A DNA stretch of 14,540 nt, taken from positions 1 through 14,540 of the forward strand of contig JBBUBW010000010.1 in NCBI GenBank assembly GCA_038058095.1. The letters are read 5' to 3'. The translations under genes and the position numbers were made by a program. This DNA comes from VMFW01 sp038058095. Its GTDB lineage: Bacteria; Patescibacteriota; Minisyncoccia; UBA6257; 2-01-FULL-56-20. The notes under the pieces were generated by a model that was not told where the DNA came from, searched no databases, and saw nothing but the letters and a program-made list of their open reading frames with translations. Position 1 is the stretch's first letter. Every line of letters starts with the position of its first letter. Positions 7,697 to 14,540 of this stretch are shown here, piece by piece.

Positions 7697-7716
7697 AAAA
7701 ATGGCCTTCTCGGCCA
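7696..7716 (-). terminator. Terminator-like hairpin just upstream of typA
   Basis: Read on the minus strand, TGGCC (7716-7712), loop GAGAA, GGCCA (7706-7702), then TTTTTT (7701-7696). It has the shape of an intrinsic terminator, though the stem is only 5 bp. Its T-tract runs into the TATATT box, so it could block read-through transcription into typA while leaving the gene's own leaderless start intact, or act as an attenuator of a longer transcript. Confidence 0.4.
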
Positions 7717-7728
7717 GAGATGGTTTGT

Positions 7729-7743
7729 ATATTACAGTAATAT
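7729..7743. promoter_or_regulatory. 15-bp palindrome ATATTAC-A-GTAATAT, operator candidate
   Basis: A perfect inverted repeat with 7-bp half-sites around a central A, in the 165-bp divergent region between typA and the P-type ATPase gene. Its size and symmetry fit a dimeric repressor site. It lies about 45 bp before the typA start and 107 bp before the ATPase start. No regulator gene is in the window. Confidence 0.35.
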
Positions 7744-7834
7744 TTGAGTTTTGGCAAATAAGCAGAATTTGGCTCAGTGAGTCTAAATGGGTAAATGCAG
7801 TAGATAGATTATTTTAAAAAGAGCACCGGGGGCG

Positions 7835-7843
7835 TGATATAAT
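7835..7843 (+). promoter_or_regulatory. Extended -10 promoter for P-type ATPase gene (leaderless)
   Basis: TGATATAAT: TG, one base, consensus TATAAT at 7838-7843, then 6 nt (7844-7849) to ATG 7850. This is the same arrangement and spacing as at 213-228. No Shine-Dalgarno could fit between the expected transcription start and the ATG. Confidence 0.65.
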
Positions 7844-7849
7844 TCTAAT

Positions 7850-10384
7850 ATGAAAGACGAGTGGCAATCTCTGCCTTTTTTGTCTAGCGAAGAAGCCAGC
7901 AGGAGGCTAAGCATTGAGGGATATAACGAACTTCCGGGTTCAAAACGGAGCGGTGTTTTGGGTTTGGCGAAAAAGGTGGTTATGGAGCCAATGTTTCTGT
8001 TGCTTATTTCGGCCGGAGTTATTTATCTTTTTTTAGGAGACAAGAGAGAGGCGTTGCTCTTGATCGGTTCAATCGGGGTTATTATGGCGATTGAATTTGT
8101 TCAAGAGCGAAAAACAGAGCGCGCTTTGGATGCGCTGCGCGAGCTTTCAAGTCCGAGAGCTTCGGTGATAAGGGATGGTGAAAAAAATAAAATTCCGAGC
8201 CGCGAAGTTGTAAGAGGCGATTTGATTGAGTTGTCGGAGGGTGACCGAGTTCCGGCGGACGGAGCGGTTTTGTTTTCTACTAATCTTGCCGCCAATGAGT
8301 CTTTGCTCACCGGAGAATCGGTTCCGGTTGGAAAAAATGTTTGGGATCACAAGCAATTGCCGAGCCGGCCGGGAGGAGACAATTTGCCGTTTGTCTTTTC
8401 GGGAACTTTAATAACAAGGGGTCGCGGCTACGCTTTGACACAAGCGGTTGGTTTACAAACTGAGATGGGAAAAATCGGCAAGTCTCTTCAATCTTTGGAG
8501 CCGGAACAAACTTTACTCAAAAAGGAGATTTCGTCGTTTGTAAAGAAATTTGCTGTCTATGGCTTTTTCTTGTGTTTTTTAGTGTTTCTGGCTTATGGGC
8601 TAATTAATCGAGATTGGCTCCAAGGGATGCTTTCGGGTTTGTCTTTGGCGATGTCTTTGTTGCCGGAGGAATTCCCGGTGATTCTTACGGTTTTTTTGGC
8701 GCTTGGGGCTTGGCGGTTGTCTCATAAACATGTGCTTATAAGAAAAATGCCGGCTCTCGAGACCTTGGGAGCGATTACTGTTTTGTGCGTGGATAAAACA
8801 GGAACGTTGACTTTAAACCAAATGACGGTTGGTGCGGTAAGTGTTGGCAAGAAATTATTCGAGGGCGGGACAGGGTTATTGTCGGAAGATTTTCATGAGA
8901 CTGTTGAGTTTGCTTTGTTGGCTAGCCATAAAGACCCTTTCGATCCAATGGAGCAGGCGATTGTCGAGTTTGGAAGCGGAGCACTTAAGGAAACGGAGCA
9001 CTTGCATGATAATTGGAGGCTGGTTCATCAATATCCTCTTTCCGGAAAATTGTTGGCGATGTCGCAGGTATGGTCATCTCCAGAAGGGAAAGATTTTGTG
9101 GTTGCGGCTAAAGGTGCGCCGGAAGCGGTGCTTGATATCTGCCATGTTTCTAAGCAAAAACAAAGAGAGATAATGATGGAAGTGGAAAGAATGGCCGAAG
9201 GCGGTTTGCGTATTTTGGGAGTGGCTAAAGCTAGCTTTCGGAAAAAAGAATTGCCGACAAAACAACACGACATAGAATTTGATTTTTTAGGTCTTATTGG
9301 TTTATTGGATCCTGTTAGGCAAGAAGTTCCGGCCGCGGTTCGGGAGTGTTTGGACGCCGGGATTCGCCTTATTATGATGACGGGGGATTATTCAAATACA
9401 GCTCGAAAGATTGCCGGTCAGATAGGTTTAAGCGCTGATGATATTATTACCGGCGATGAACTGGATAGTTTGTCTGATTTAGAATTTGGGGAACGTTTGA
9501 AGACGGCAAGTGTTTTTGCCAGAGTGGTGCCGGAGCAAAAATTGCGAATTGTTCAGACGCTGAAGGCGAATGGCGAAATAGTGGGAATGACCGGTGATGG
9601 GGTAAATGACGCTCCTGCTTTAATGGCGGCTCATGTCGGGATTGCCATGGGTAAGAGGGGGACGGATGTAGCCAGAGAAGCTTCTTCGATCGTGTTAGTC
9701 GGAGATGATTTTGGTTCGATTGTGGAGGCGATAAAGAATGGGCGGAAAATTTATGCCAATATAAAAAAAGCCGTAACTTTTGTGGTGGCGGTTCATGTCC
9801 CGATTGCCGGTTTAGTGCTCTTGCCAATTCTTTTGAACTGGCCGCCTCTTCTTCTGCCGATACATATTGTTTTTTTGGAATTAATAGTCGATCCGGCGTG
9901 TTCCGTTGTATTTGAAGCCGAGCCGCTTGAGCCAAACGCGATGAAAAAACCTCCGAGAAAGGTTTCGGAAAAGTTGTTCAATAAGCAAATTTTTAAATAT
10001 GGCCTCCTGCAAGGCGCGGGCATATTTTCCGCGGTTTTATTGCTATATTTTTACACGCTGCGATTAGGGAATTTTGAGGAATCACGCGCTGTAACATTTT
10101 TAAGTCTTGTGGTGGCGATGGTGTGTTTGATTTTTGTGAACCGTTCCTGGTCGAGCGGGGTAGTCGAGATTTTTAAGAATAAAAATAAGTCATTCAGGTA
10201 TATGTTAGCGGGTATAGCGATACTTCTCATCGCGATTTTGGCGGTGCCGGCAATTCGTGACGCTTTTCACTTTGACGCGCCTCACTTTTTAGATTTAATG
10301 TTAGCTGGCGGAGTGGGGGCGTTTAGCATATTATGGTTTGAGATTTTTAAGTTGTCGAAGCGGTCATTGAGTTTTGAGAAATAA
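7850..10384 (+). CDS. Cation-translocating P-type ATPase (P2-like, ion unknown)
   Basis: An 844-residue membrane pump. Visible elements: cation-ATPase N-terminal domain (SSEEASRRLSIEGYNELP), actuator-domain TGES (154-157), M4 motif PEEFP (272-276), phosphorylation site DKTGTLT with Asp315, nucleotide-binding KGAPE, and hinge TGDGVNDAP (581-589), then about six C-terminal membrane spans. It lacks the heavy-metal domain and CPC motif of P1B pumps. Compared with SERCA, M4 Glu is kept (PEEFP for PEGLP), but in M5 the Asn/Glu pair (N768, E771) appears as His and Ile, and M6 NLVTD becomes ELIVD. The transported ion may therefore not be Ca2+. It has its own leaderless-type promoter and converges on the ABC exporter gene with a 50-nt, T-rich gap but no clear hairpin. 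Confidence 0.9.
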   Translation: MKDEWQSLPFLSSEEASRRLSIEGYNELPGSKRSGVLGLAKKVVMEPMFLLLISAGVIYLFLGDKREALLLIGSIGVIMAIEFVQERKTERALDALRELSSPRASVIRDGEKNKIPSREVVRGDLIELSEGDRVPADGAVLFSTNLAANESLLTGESVPVGKNVWDHKQLPSRPGGDNLPFVFSGTLITRGRGYALTQAVGLQTEMGKIGKSLQSLEPEQTLLKKEISSFVKKFAVYGFFLCFLVFLAYGLINRDWLQGMLSGLSLAMSLLPEEFPVILTVFLALGAWRLSHKHVLIRKMPALETLGAITVLCVDKTGTLTLNQMTVGAVSVGKKLFEGGTGLLSEDFHETVEFALLASHKDPFDPMEQAIVEFGSGALKETEHLHDNWRLVHQYPLSGKLLAMSQVWSSPEGKDFVVAAKGAPEAVLDICHVSKQKQREIMMEVERMAEGGLRILGVAKASFRKKELPTKQHDIEFDFLGLIGLLDPVRQEVPAAVRECLDAGIRLIMMTGDYSNTARKIAGQIGLSADDIITGDELDSLSDLEFGERLKTASVFARVVPEQKLRIVQTLKANGEIVGMTGDGVNDAPALMAAHVGIAMGKRGTDVAREASSIVLVGDDFGSIVEAIKNGRKIYANIKKAVTFVVAVHVPIAGLVLLPILLNWPPLLLPIHIVFLELIVDPACSVVFEAEPLEPNAMKKPPRKVSEKLFNKQIFKYGLLQGAGIFSAVLLLYFYTLRLGNFEESRAVTFLSLVVAMVCLIFVNRSWSSGVVEIFKNKNKSFRYMLAGIAILLIAILAVPAIRDAFHFDAPHFLDLMLAGGVGAFSILWFEIFKLSKRSLSFEK

Positions 10385-10434
10385 AGTAATGTTCTTGTAA
10401 TTGTTTTTTAGCTTTGTTTTTATAATTCCGCCCA

Positions 10435-12201
10435 TTATTCCATGTCGGCGAATTGAAGGCTGTAAAGTTTTCGGTAAGTGGGACTGATTTCGAGAAGTTT
10501 CTCATGAGCGCCAACAGCTTCAATTTGATTGTTTTTAAAGACCACAATTCGGTTGGCGTGAATAACGGTCGAGAGCCGGTGGGCGATGATGATTGAGGTG
10601 CGATTTTTAATGAGGGCGTCAGTAGCTTGAGCTATTAAGCGTTCGCTTTCCGTGTCGAGACTGCTGGTGGCTTCATCTAGGATTAAGATTTTGGGATCTC
10701 TTAAAACGGCGCGCGCGATGCCAATTCTCTGGCGTTCGCCGCCGGATAATTTAATACCCCTTTCCCCGACGATGGTTTTGTAGCCATGCTCGAGTTTGAG
10801 AATGAAGTCGTGCGCAAGGGCGGTCTTGGCGGCGTTGATGATTTGAGATTTGGTGACCTCGGGACTGCCGTAAGAAATGTTTTCTGCCACAGTTCGCGAG
10901 AAAAGATCGACTTCTTGAGGGACAACGGCGATTTGAGCGCGAAGACTATCTTGGGTAATGGTTTTTATATCCGCGCCGTCAAAAAGGATTTGCCCTTTTT
11001 GCGGATCAAAAGAACGTAACAGCAAATTAATAAAAGTAGTTTTACCGCTGCCAGAACGGCCTACTAGAGCAAGAGTAGACCCGGCGGGGATGACGAGCTG
11101 GATATTTTTGAGAGCCCACTGGCTGTCTTTGTGATAGCTAAACCAGACGTTTTTGAATTCGATTTGGTTTTTTAAGGGAGGCAAGCTTGGCGCGTCTGGA
11201 ATATCCACGACATTAACTGGTTCGTCTAAGATAGTGAACATTCTTTCGACGCGGGTGATATTTCGGCGTAATCGGGGAAAGGTGTTGGAAAGCTGAGAGA
11301 GCGGCTGGTAGGCCATATTTTGCAGTGTGACATATAAAACAAATTCACCAATAGTGGCGCGGCCAGCTAGAACAAACCAGCCACTTAAGACTAAAACTGA
11401 CACTCGGCCGATAGTTGAGATGACGGTTTGGATGTTTTCAATAACAGCCCAGAGCCGTTCGGCGCTGTATTGGATTTCGCGGGCTTGGCTTAGGAGCTGG
11501 TCTTTGTGTTCGGTTTCAGCCGCTTCTTGGGAAAATTTTTTGACGGTCAAAACATTGCCGGCAATGTCGTAAGATTCTTTTGAAAGTTCTTCAAACGCGT
11601 CGTTGGCGCGCTGCTCTATTTCGTAAATGCGCCGGGATAACTGGCGGGTGACTAATAGATAAATAGGAAAAGGGATGAGTATGGCTAAAGCAATCCAGAC
11701 GTTTTTGTAGAGGAGGACGCTAAAAGTTCCGAGGAATACCACAAGCGGCGGCAGAAGATTTTGGCCGATGATGTCGTTTAATATGGCGTAGATGGCAATT
11801 CCTCCGCGTTCGATGCGTCCGATAATTTGGCCGCTACTCGAGGAGTGGTGGAAAAGAGCGTGGAGTTCAAGATATTTTGAAAATGAAGCCGAGCGGAGCC
11901 GGTCCTCAATTTTTGTGACCAGTTTGAAGAGGTGATAATTGTAACTGGATTGGAGTGAACTGCTCGTAATGGTGGCGATAAGAATTCCTATCGCCGAATA
12001 AACTAAAATATCGAATGGCAACGATCCGCCGTTTTTAATGTAATTTGTGAGGGAATCTATTATGACTTTAATAATAAACGGAACGGAGATGTTGGCGCTT
12101 TGGGAAAGTGCAATAAGAACAACCAGAAGAAGCGCCTTTTTCTTGTGGTTTTTGAGTAGCAATAAAACTCTTCTTAGAGCGGATGGTCTTTTCGGAGGCA
12201 T
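10435..12201 (-). CDS. ABC exporter, fused membrane and ATPase domains (MsbA/MDR type)
   Basis: A 588-residue half-transporter that would work as a dimer. The N-terminal half has about six membrane spans (22-50, 66-86, 145-165, 168-186, 258-280, 284-302). The C-terminal ATPase has Walker A GRSGSGKTT (381-389), Q-loop Q429, signature LSGGERQR (485-492), Walker B ILILDEATSSLD (505-516, catalytic E510) and H-loop H541. All ATPase residues look intact. The substrate (lipid, peptide or drug) cannot be deduced. ATG 12201 is used; no Shine-Dalgarno is seen and the gene is 85 nt downstream of the vanY-like gene on the same strand. A TATAAT on this strand (12272-12267) would give a leader of about 60 nt. 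Confidence 0.93.
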   Translation of the reverse strand: MPPKRPSALRRVLLLLKNHKKKALLLVVLIALSQSANISVPFIIKVIIDSLTNYIKNGGSLPFDILVYSAIGILIATITSSSLQSSYNYHLFKLVTKIEDRLRSASFSKYLELHALFHHSSSSGQIIGRIERGGIAIYAILNDIIGQNLLPPLVVFLGTFSVLLYKNVWIALAILIPFPIYLLVTRQLSRRIYEIEQRANDAFEELSKESYDIAGNVLTVKKFSQEAAETEHKDQLLSQAREIQYSAERLWAVIENIQTVISTIGRVSVLVLSGWFVLAGRATIGEFVLYVTLQNMAYQPLSQLSNTFPRLRRNITRVERMFTILDEPVNVVDIPDAPSLPPLKNQIEFKNVWFSYHKDSQWALKNIQLVIPAGSTLALVGRSGSGKTTFINLLLRSFDPQKGQILFDGADIKTITQDSLRAQIAVVPQEVDLFSRTVAENISYGSPEVTKSQIINAAKTALAHDFILKLEHGYKTIVGERGIKLSGGERQRIGIARAVLRDPKILILDEATSSLDTESERLIAQATDALIKNRTSIIIAHRLSTVIHANRIVVFKNNQIEAVGAHEKLLEISPTYRKLYSLQFADME

Positions 12202-12266
12202 GTGCGTGGTTCGTATTTAAATAATAATTACACCCGACTAATTTGGATTGGATTCAATACCTATAT

Positions 12267-12272
12267 ATTATA
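12267..12272 (-). promoter_or_regulatory. Possible -10 box for ABC exporter gene
   Basis: A consensus TATAAT on the minus strand in the A/T-rich spacer downstream of the carboxypeptidase gene. There is no TG extension, and A/T-rich DNA yields such matches by chance. Confidence 0.3.
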
Positions 12273-12286
12273 TTCCCCCCTAGCGA

Positions 12287-13195
12287 TTAGTCGAAAATGT
12301 TTACGAGGTGTTGGTCGATGTCGCGCTGAGGCATATCATATAAATACTCGTTGTTATCATGCAGTTTGGTTGCGAGCGCTACACCCACAAAGCGCCAGTG
12401 CCACGGTTCAAACTGATAGTAGGAATTAGTTAGGGGATAAGAAATGACATATCCAAACCTGTAGGCGTTTTCTTCGAGCCATTTATAAGCCGTGGTTTTG
12501 CTAAAACCGCTGAGAGGCACCTTAAGTTCCGGTGTGGTGAAATCAATTGCGGTGCCGAGCTGATGTTCAGAGTATCCCTGATCGGCGGAAAATTGATTGG
12601 CGCTGCCGGCGCCGTAAGTAACCTTATAGCCAGTTTTTACAGAAGCTTGATCTCCAAACGAACGATAAGCTGAAACCACTTCGAGTGTGATGCTATCTTG
12701 TTTCGCTGACTCCATCATTTTTTTGAAGAACGACAAAGCGTCGGCGTGGATTTGTTCAAGCTCGCCTTTTTTATAGAGATACTCGTCAGGAATAACTCCG
12801 AGTTTAGATGGGATGTAGTGTTCGCTTAAGAAATAAACTTTTGAGTATTTTTTCAGAAGTTCCGGATCGGTTTGGCTTAATTTTTTGAGGACGCCAACGG
12901 TTCCAGAGAGCTGGCCCACCATTCCCGAGAGGCCGCTAATCTGACCTTCGAAAAGGGTATTTTTGCTTTGCTCGTTTAAGAGCGCTTCGGTAAGATCGGA
13001 TTTTTCTTTTTCAACGAGAGATAAGTTTTTGTCAGTAATTGAAAGCCGTAATTCGCTCCCGGCGAGTTTCGCTTTTAGAGATTGATTAATAAAATTTAGT
13101 TCCCAAAATCGATATCCACCGTATCCCAAAATCCCGATTAGGAGGAGTATGCCTACCGTTATCGAAAAAGCTTTTTTTGATTGTTCGGTATCCAC
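12287..13195 (-). CDS. D-alanyl-D-alanine carboxypeptidase, VanY/M15B family, membrane-anchored
   Basis: A 302-residue envelope enzyme expected to remove the terminal D-Ala from peptidoglycan stem peptides. One N-terminal membrane anchor (about 10-30) is followed by a coiled-coil-like segment (about 38-105, many Lys/Glu/Leu heptads) and the peptidase domain. Zinc and catalytic residues are present: SEHQLGTAIDF (209-219, ligands H211 and D218) and EPWHW (263-267, catalytic E263, ligand H266), with SAYRS (175-179) before them. The start is GTG 13195; it lies 7 nt after an extended -10 TGCTAGAAT, which supports this start and a leaderless message. The family includes resistance-associated VanY, but most members are housekeeping enzymes, and nothing nearby suggests a vancomycin cluster. 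Confidence 0.92.
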   Translation of the reverse strand: MDTEQSKKAFSITVGILLLIGILGYGGYRFWELNFINQSLKAKLAGSELRLSITDKNLSLVEKEKSDLTEALLNEQSKNTLFEGQISGLSGMVGQLSGTVGVLKKLSQTDPELLKKYSKVYFLSEHYIPSKLGVIPDEYLYKKGELEQIHADALSFFKKMMESAKQDSITLEVVSAYRSFGDQASVKTGYKVTYGAGSANQFSADQGYSEHQLGTAIDFTTPELKVPLSGFSKTTAYKWLEENAYRFGYVISYPLTNSYYQFEPWHWRFVGVALATKLHDNNEYLYDMPQRDIDQHLVNIFD

Positions 13196-13202
13196 GATAT
13201 TA

Positions 13203-13211
13203 ATTCTAGCA
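13203..13211 (-). promoter_or_regulatory. Extended -10 promoter for carboxypeptidase gene (leaderless)
   Basis: Minus strand TGCTAGAAT: TG, one base, TAGAAT (13208-13203), then 7 nt to GTG 13195. It lies in the 21-nt gap after the upstream membrane-protein gene, so the carboxypeptidase gene can be transcribed on its own. Confidence 0.5.
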
Positions 13212-13216
13212 TATTG

Positions 13217-13795
13217 CTACTTTGGAGTTTTGTTTCGGGCAGCGCCTAATTTTATAGTAAGAATTAACGCGAGGCTGGCTAATAATATGTAGGTTGGGAA
13301 AGAAAGCAAGACGAAGTTTAGTTTTCCTACGGCGAGCATAGCGAAGAAGCCGGCTAGGCCAGTTAGGATCCATGCGCTCATCGGTTCTGTGGAGGGATTT
13401 TCTCGGGTTTTGATGATTGTTAGAACGACGCCTAAGGCATCAATAAAGATAACAATAAATAATGCGACTATCGGTTCTTTCGTAAAATACCAAAGAACTA
13501 GACTGAGCCCGGCGCCGATTAAGGCGAGAATATCTCTTTTTAATAATCCGCCAATGCCGTACTTTATCGCGAGGAGAAATATGAATAGGTCGCCGAAAGT
13601 TTGAACTCCGGCTAGCCACAAGGAATCTGACGCTCCTTTTGCCAGTTGGGAGAAAAAAGAAATTCCGCCGAGGATTGACCAAATTAACCAGGACGCGCGT
13701 TCGGGTTTTGTTTCGTGTTTAAAAATTCCTTTTATATAAGGAAGAAAGGATAGGAGAATAAAAATTCCTGAAAGATAGCCGGCGATTTCGGTCAT
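13217..13795 (-). CDS. Multi-span membrane protein with internal repeat, function unknown
   Basis: A 192-residue, very hydrophobic protein with about seven predicted membrane spans (5-22, 34-53, 60-79, 88-104, 109-128, 140-157, 160-182). I do not recognise the family with certainty. Two similar segments, one after span 1 (about 21-54) and one after span 5 (about 125-158), share the pattern P-x4/5-S-x-W-I/L-x5-G-F-F-x3-LA and suggest a 3+1+3 layout like SWEET/PQ-loop transporters. The segment FLPYIKGIFKHETKP resembles a PQ-loop-type turn. A small-molecule transporter is possible but unproven. The start ATG 13795 follows TGGTAAAAT by 6 nt. Its stop is 21 nt before the carboxypeptidase start codon on the same strand. 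Confidence 0.75.
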   Translation of the reverse strand: MTEIAGYLSGIFILLSFLPYIKGIFKHETKPERASWLIWSILGGISFFSQLAKGASDSLWLAGVQTFGDLFIFLLAIKYGIGGLLKRDILALIGAGLSLVLWYFTKEPIVALFIVIFIDALGVVLTIIKTRENPSTEPMSAWILTGLAGFFAMLAVGKLNFVLLSFPTYILLASLALILTIKLGAARNKTPK

Positions 13796-13801
13796 AGTTT
13801 T

Positions 13802-13810
13802 ATTTTACCA
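13802..13810 (-). promoter_or_regulatory. Extended -10 promoter for membrane-protein gene (leaderless)
   Basis: Minus strand TGGTAAAAT: TG, one base, TAAAAT (13807-13802), then 6 nt to ATG 13795. It overlaps one arm of the inverted repeat at 13808-13824, which could therefore act as an operator. Confidence 0.5.
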
Positions 13811-13824
13811 CGATATACTCGTGG
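13808..13824. repeat. Inverted repeat CCACGA-TATAC-TCGTGG over a promoter
   Basis: A perfect 6-bp inverted repeat whose inner arm covers the TG of the extended -10 of the membrane-protein gene. The CACGA/TCGTG arms match the core of the hairpin at 107-125. It may be an operator, or another copy of a dispersed palindrome. Confidence 0.5.
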
Positions 13825-13848
13825 AGTGTTTTAGTTTTAAAATGGTAA

Positions 13849-13875
13849 GGGCCCGGAGACAGTTGTTCCGGGCCC
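13849..13875 (-). terminator. Strong GC hairpin downstream of the 186-residue gene
   Basis: GGGCCCGGA (13849-13857) pairs perfectly with TCCGGGCCC (13867-13875) around a 9-nt loop. On the minus strand it is followed by TTACCATTTT, a poor but T-containing tail, 36 nt after the TGA of the upstream gene. It is probably a terminator or a 3'-end stabilising structure; the tail is weaker than a classic U-tract. Confidence 0.5.
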
Positions 13876-13911
13876 AAGATGGTTTGAAGAGGTGCGATGC
13901 TGAGATTGAGG

Positions 13912-14472
13912 TCAGGTTCCAGCGTGTTCTTGATAAGCGCGCTCTTCTCGGACTGCTTTGGAGAGATTTTCCCGGTAGGGATTATTACTTTTTTCTGCAA
14001 TCTCTGCGATCAACTCAAGAGCAGCTTCTGTGTCTCTGGGCCAGGCCACCTCAAGAGCAACCGCTTCATCTCCCAATTCAGGAAGACCAGAGATTGAGAT
14101 GATGAAGACTCCTACACGGACGGCTCCGCCCCATTCGTCCTTAAGCTGGTTGCGACTTTCCCAGCTTGATGAGTGTTCTGGATGTTGAGCCAGACGAAGT
14201 GCTTTTTCTTGAGAAAGACGAGCGTACTTCTCCGCTCTCTCTACGGGTACTTGGCCGATTGGGACCACTGCGAGAGGTAGTCCAGTCTTGTGGTCGGCGA
14301 CGCAGAGGTACATTCCGCTTTTCTCCTGCCACCCGCTTTGCGCGCCAAAGAGTTTCAACGCAACATGGAGTACCATTTTTGCGTCGCTGGCGAGCATCTC
14401 GATTAGATCGAGATCGGGAGTAGTGACGAACTGGGGTTCCGTAATCTGTTTTTGCTTAGCGTCTTGTGTCAA
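13912..14472 (-). CDS. Uncharacterised 186-residue protein
   Basis: I do not recognise this protein. It is soluble, rich in Ala, Glu, Gln and Leu, and has no signal peptide, membrane span or obvious motif. It starts with a short polar tail (DAKQKQITEPQ), then an apparent alpha/beta region (about 17-135, with MYLCVADHKTGLPLAVVPIG and AVRVGVFIISISG as likely strands), then a helical charged C-terminus (about 140-186). The start is TTG 14472, set by a perfect AAGGAGGTGA Shine-Dalgarno ending 3 nt before it and a promoter further upstream; no nearby ATG fits. These signals, and seemingly higher GC and different codon choice from neighbours, suggest a different origin or strong expression. It has its own promoter and a 3' hairpin, so it is a single-gene unit. 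Confidence 0.75.
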   Translation of the reverse strand: MTQDAKQKQITEPQFVTTPDLDLIEMLASDAKMVLHVALKLFGAQSGWQEKSGMYLCVADHKTGLPLAVVPIGQVPVERAEKYARLSQEKALRLAQHPEHSSSWESRNQLKDEWGGAVRVGVFIISISGLPELGDEAVALEVAWPRDTEAALELIAEIAEKSNNPYRENLSKAVREERAYQEHAGT

Positions 14473-14475
14473 GCT

Positions 14476-14485
14476 TCACCTCCTT
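14476..14485 (-). promoter_or_regulatory. Perfect Shine-Dalgarno setting a TTG start
   Basis: Minus strand AAGGAGGTGA, then AGC, then TTG 14472. This is a full match to the bacterial anti-Shine-Dalgarno and the only strong ribosome binding site in the window. It decides the start codon of the 186-residue gene. Confidence 0.85.
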
Positions 14486-14504
14486 CTGCCTTTTGGCGAC
14501 TATA

Positions 14505-14532
14505 ATATTATCAGATTTTTTAAAAAAGTCAA
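14505..14532 (-). promoter_or_regulatory. Full -35/extended -10 promoter of the 186-residue gene
   Basis: Minus strand: -35 TTGACT (14532-14527), 16-nt spacer with T5A6 tract, and -10 TAATAT (14510-14505) preceded by TGA (TG at 14513-14512). The transcription start would be near 14498, leaving a leader of about 26 nt that contains the Shine-Dalgarno. Confidence 0.65.
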
Positions 14533-14540
14533 ATGATTTT

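Noticed and set aside
9447..9935. 162-residue antisense ORF within the P-type ATPase gene
   Set aside because: It is opposite highly conserved ATPase motifs; composition (His/Pro/Ser-rich) is typical of a shadow frame.
12287..13195. Vancomycin resistance cluster
   Set aside because: Only a VanY-type peptidase is present; no vanRS, vanHAX or related genes are nearby.
13800..14000. 66-residue minus-strand ORF downstream of and overlapping the 186-residue gene
   Set aside because: It crosses a GC hairpin and a promoter and overlaps the 3' end of a better supported gene in another frame.

Overview
The window looks like chromosomal DNA from a Patescibacteria (Candidate Phyla Radiation) bacterium, probably of the Parcubacteria type. 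I infer this from compact spacing, very few Shine-Dalgarno sites, short GC-rich palindromes between and inside genes, and the set of envelope genes. No database search was possible. UGA is a stop codon here: several genes end in TGA and prfB (RF2) is intact, so the UGA-to-glycine code of some CPR lineages does not apply.

Layout. Positions 1-230 hold the 3' part of a tRNA-Thr, two strong hairpins, and a second tRNA-Thr-like 3' half with no matching 5' half. A plus-strand block follows: a DUF1653 protein, prfB (with a programmed +1 frameshift and an in-frame palindrome), ftsE and ftsX. A secreted GH18-type glycosidase lies on the minus strand, convergent with ftsX. A DEAD-box RNA helicase (+) converges on typA/bipA (-). 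A divergent intergenic region separates typA from a large P-type cation ATPase (+), which converges on a minus-strand group: an ABC exporter, a VanY-type D,D-carboxypeptidase, a multi-membrane-span protein with an internal repeat, and an unrecognised 186-residue protein.

How the genes fit together. prfB, typA and the DEAD-box helicase serve translation and RNA/ribosome metabolism. FtsEX, the GH18 hydrolase and the VanY peptidase act at the cell envelope and division. The P-type ATPase, ABC exporter and repeat-containing membrane protein are transport functions.

The main unexplained signals are regulatory. (1) Several genes start 6-7 nt after an extended -10 box (TGnTANNNT), which suggests that leaderless mRNAs are common here. 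(2) The last gene does the opposite: a -35/extended -10 promoter, a perfect Shine-Dalgarno and a TTG start, and its composition appears different. (3) Palindromes occur in a tRNA remnant, at the prfB frameshift site, inside the prfB coding sequence, and over a promoter. I did not find a CRISPR array, a transposase, a defence system or a clear new multi-gene system.
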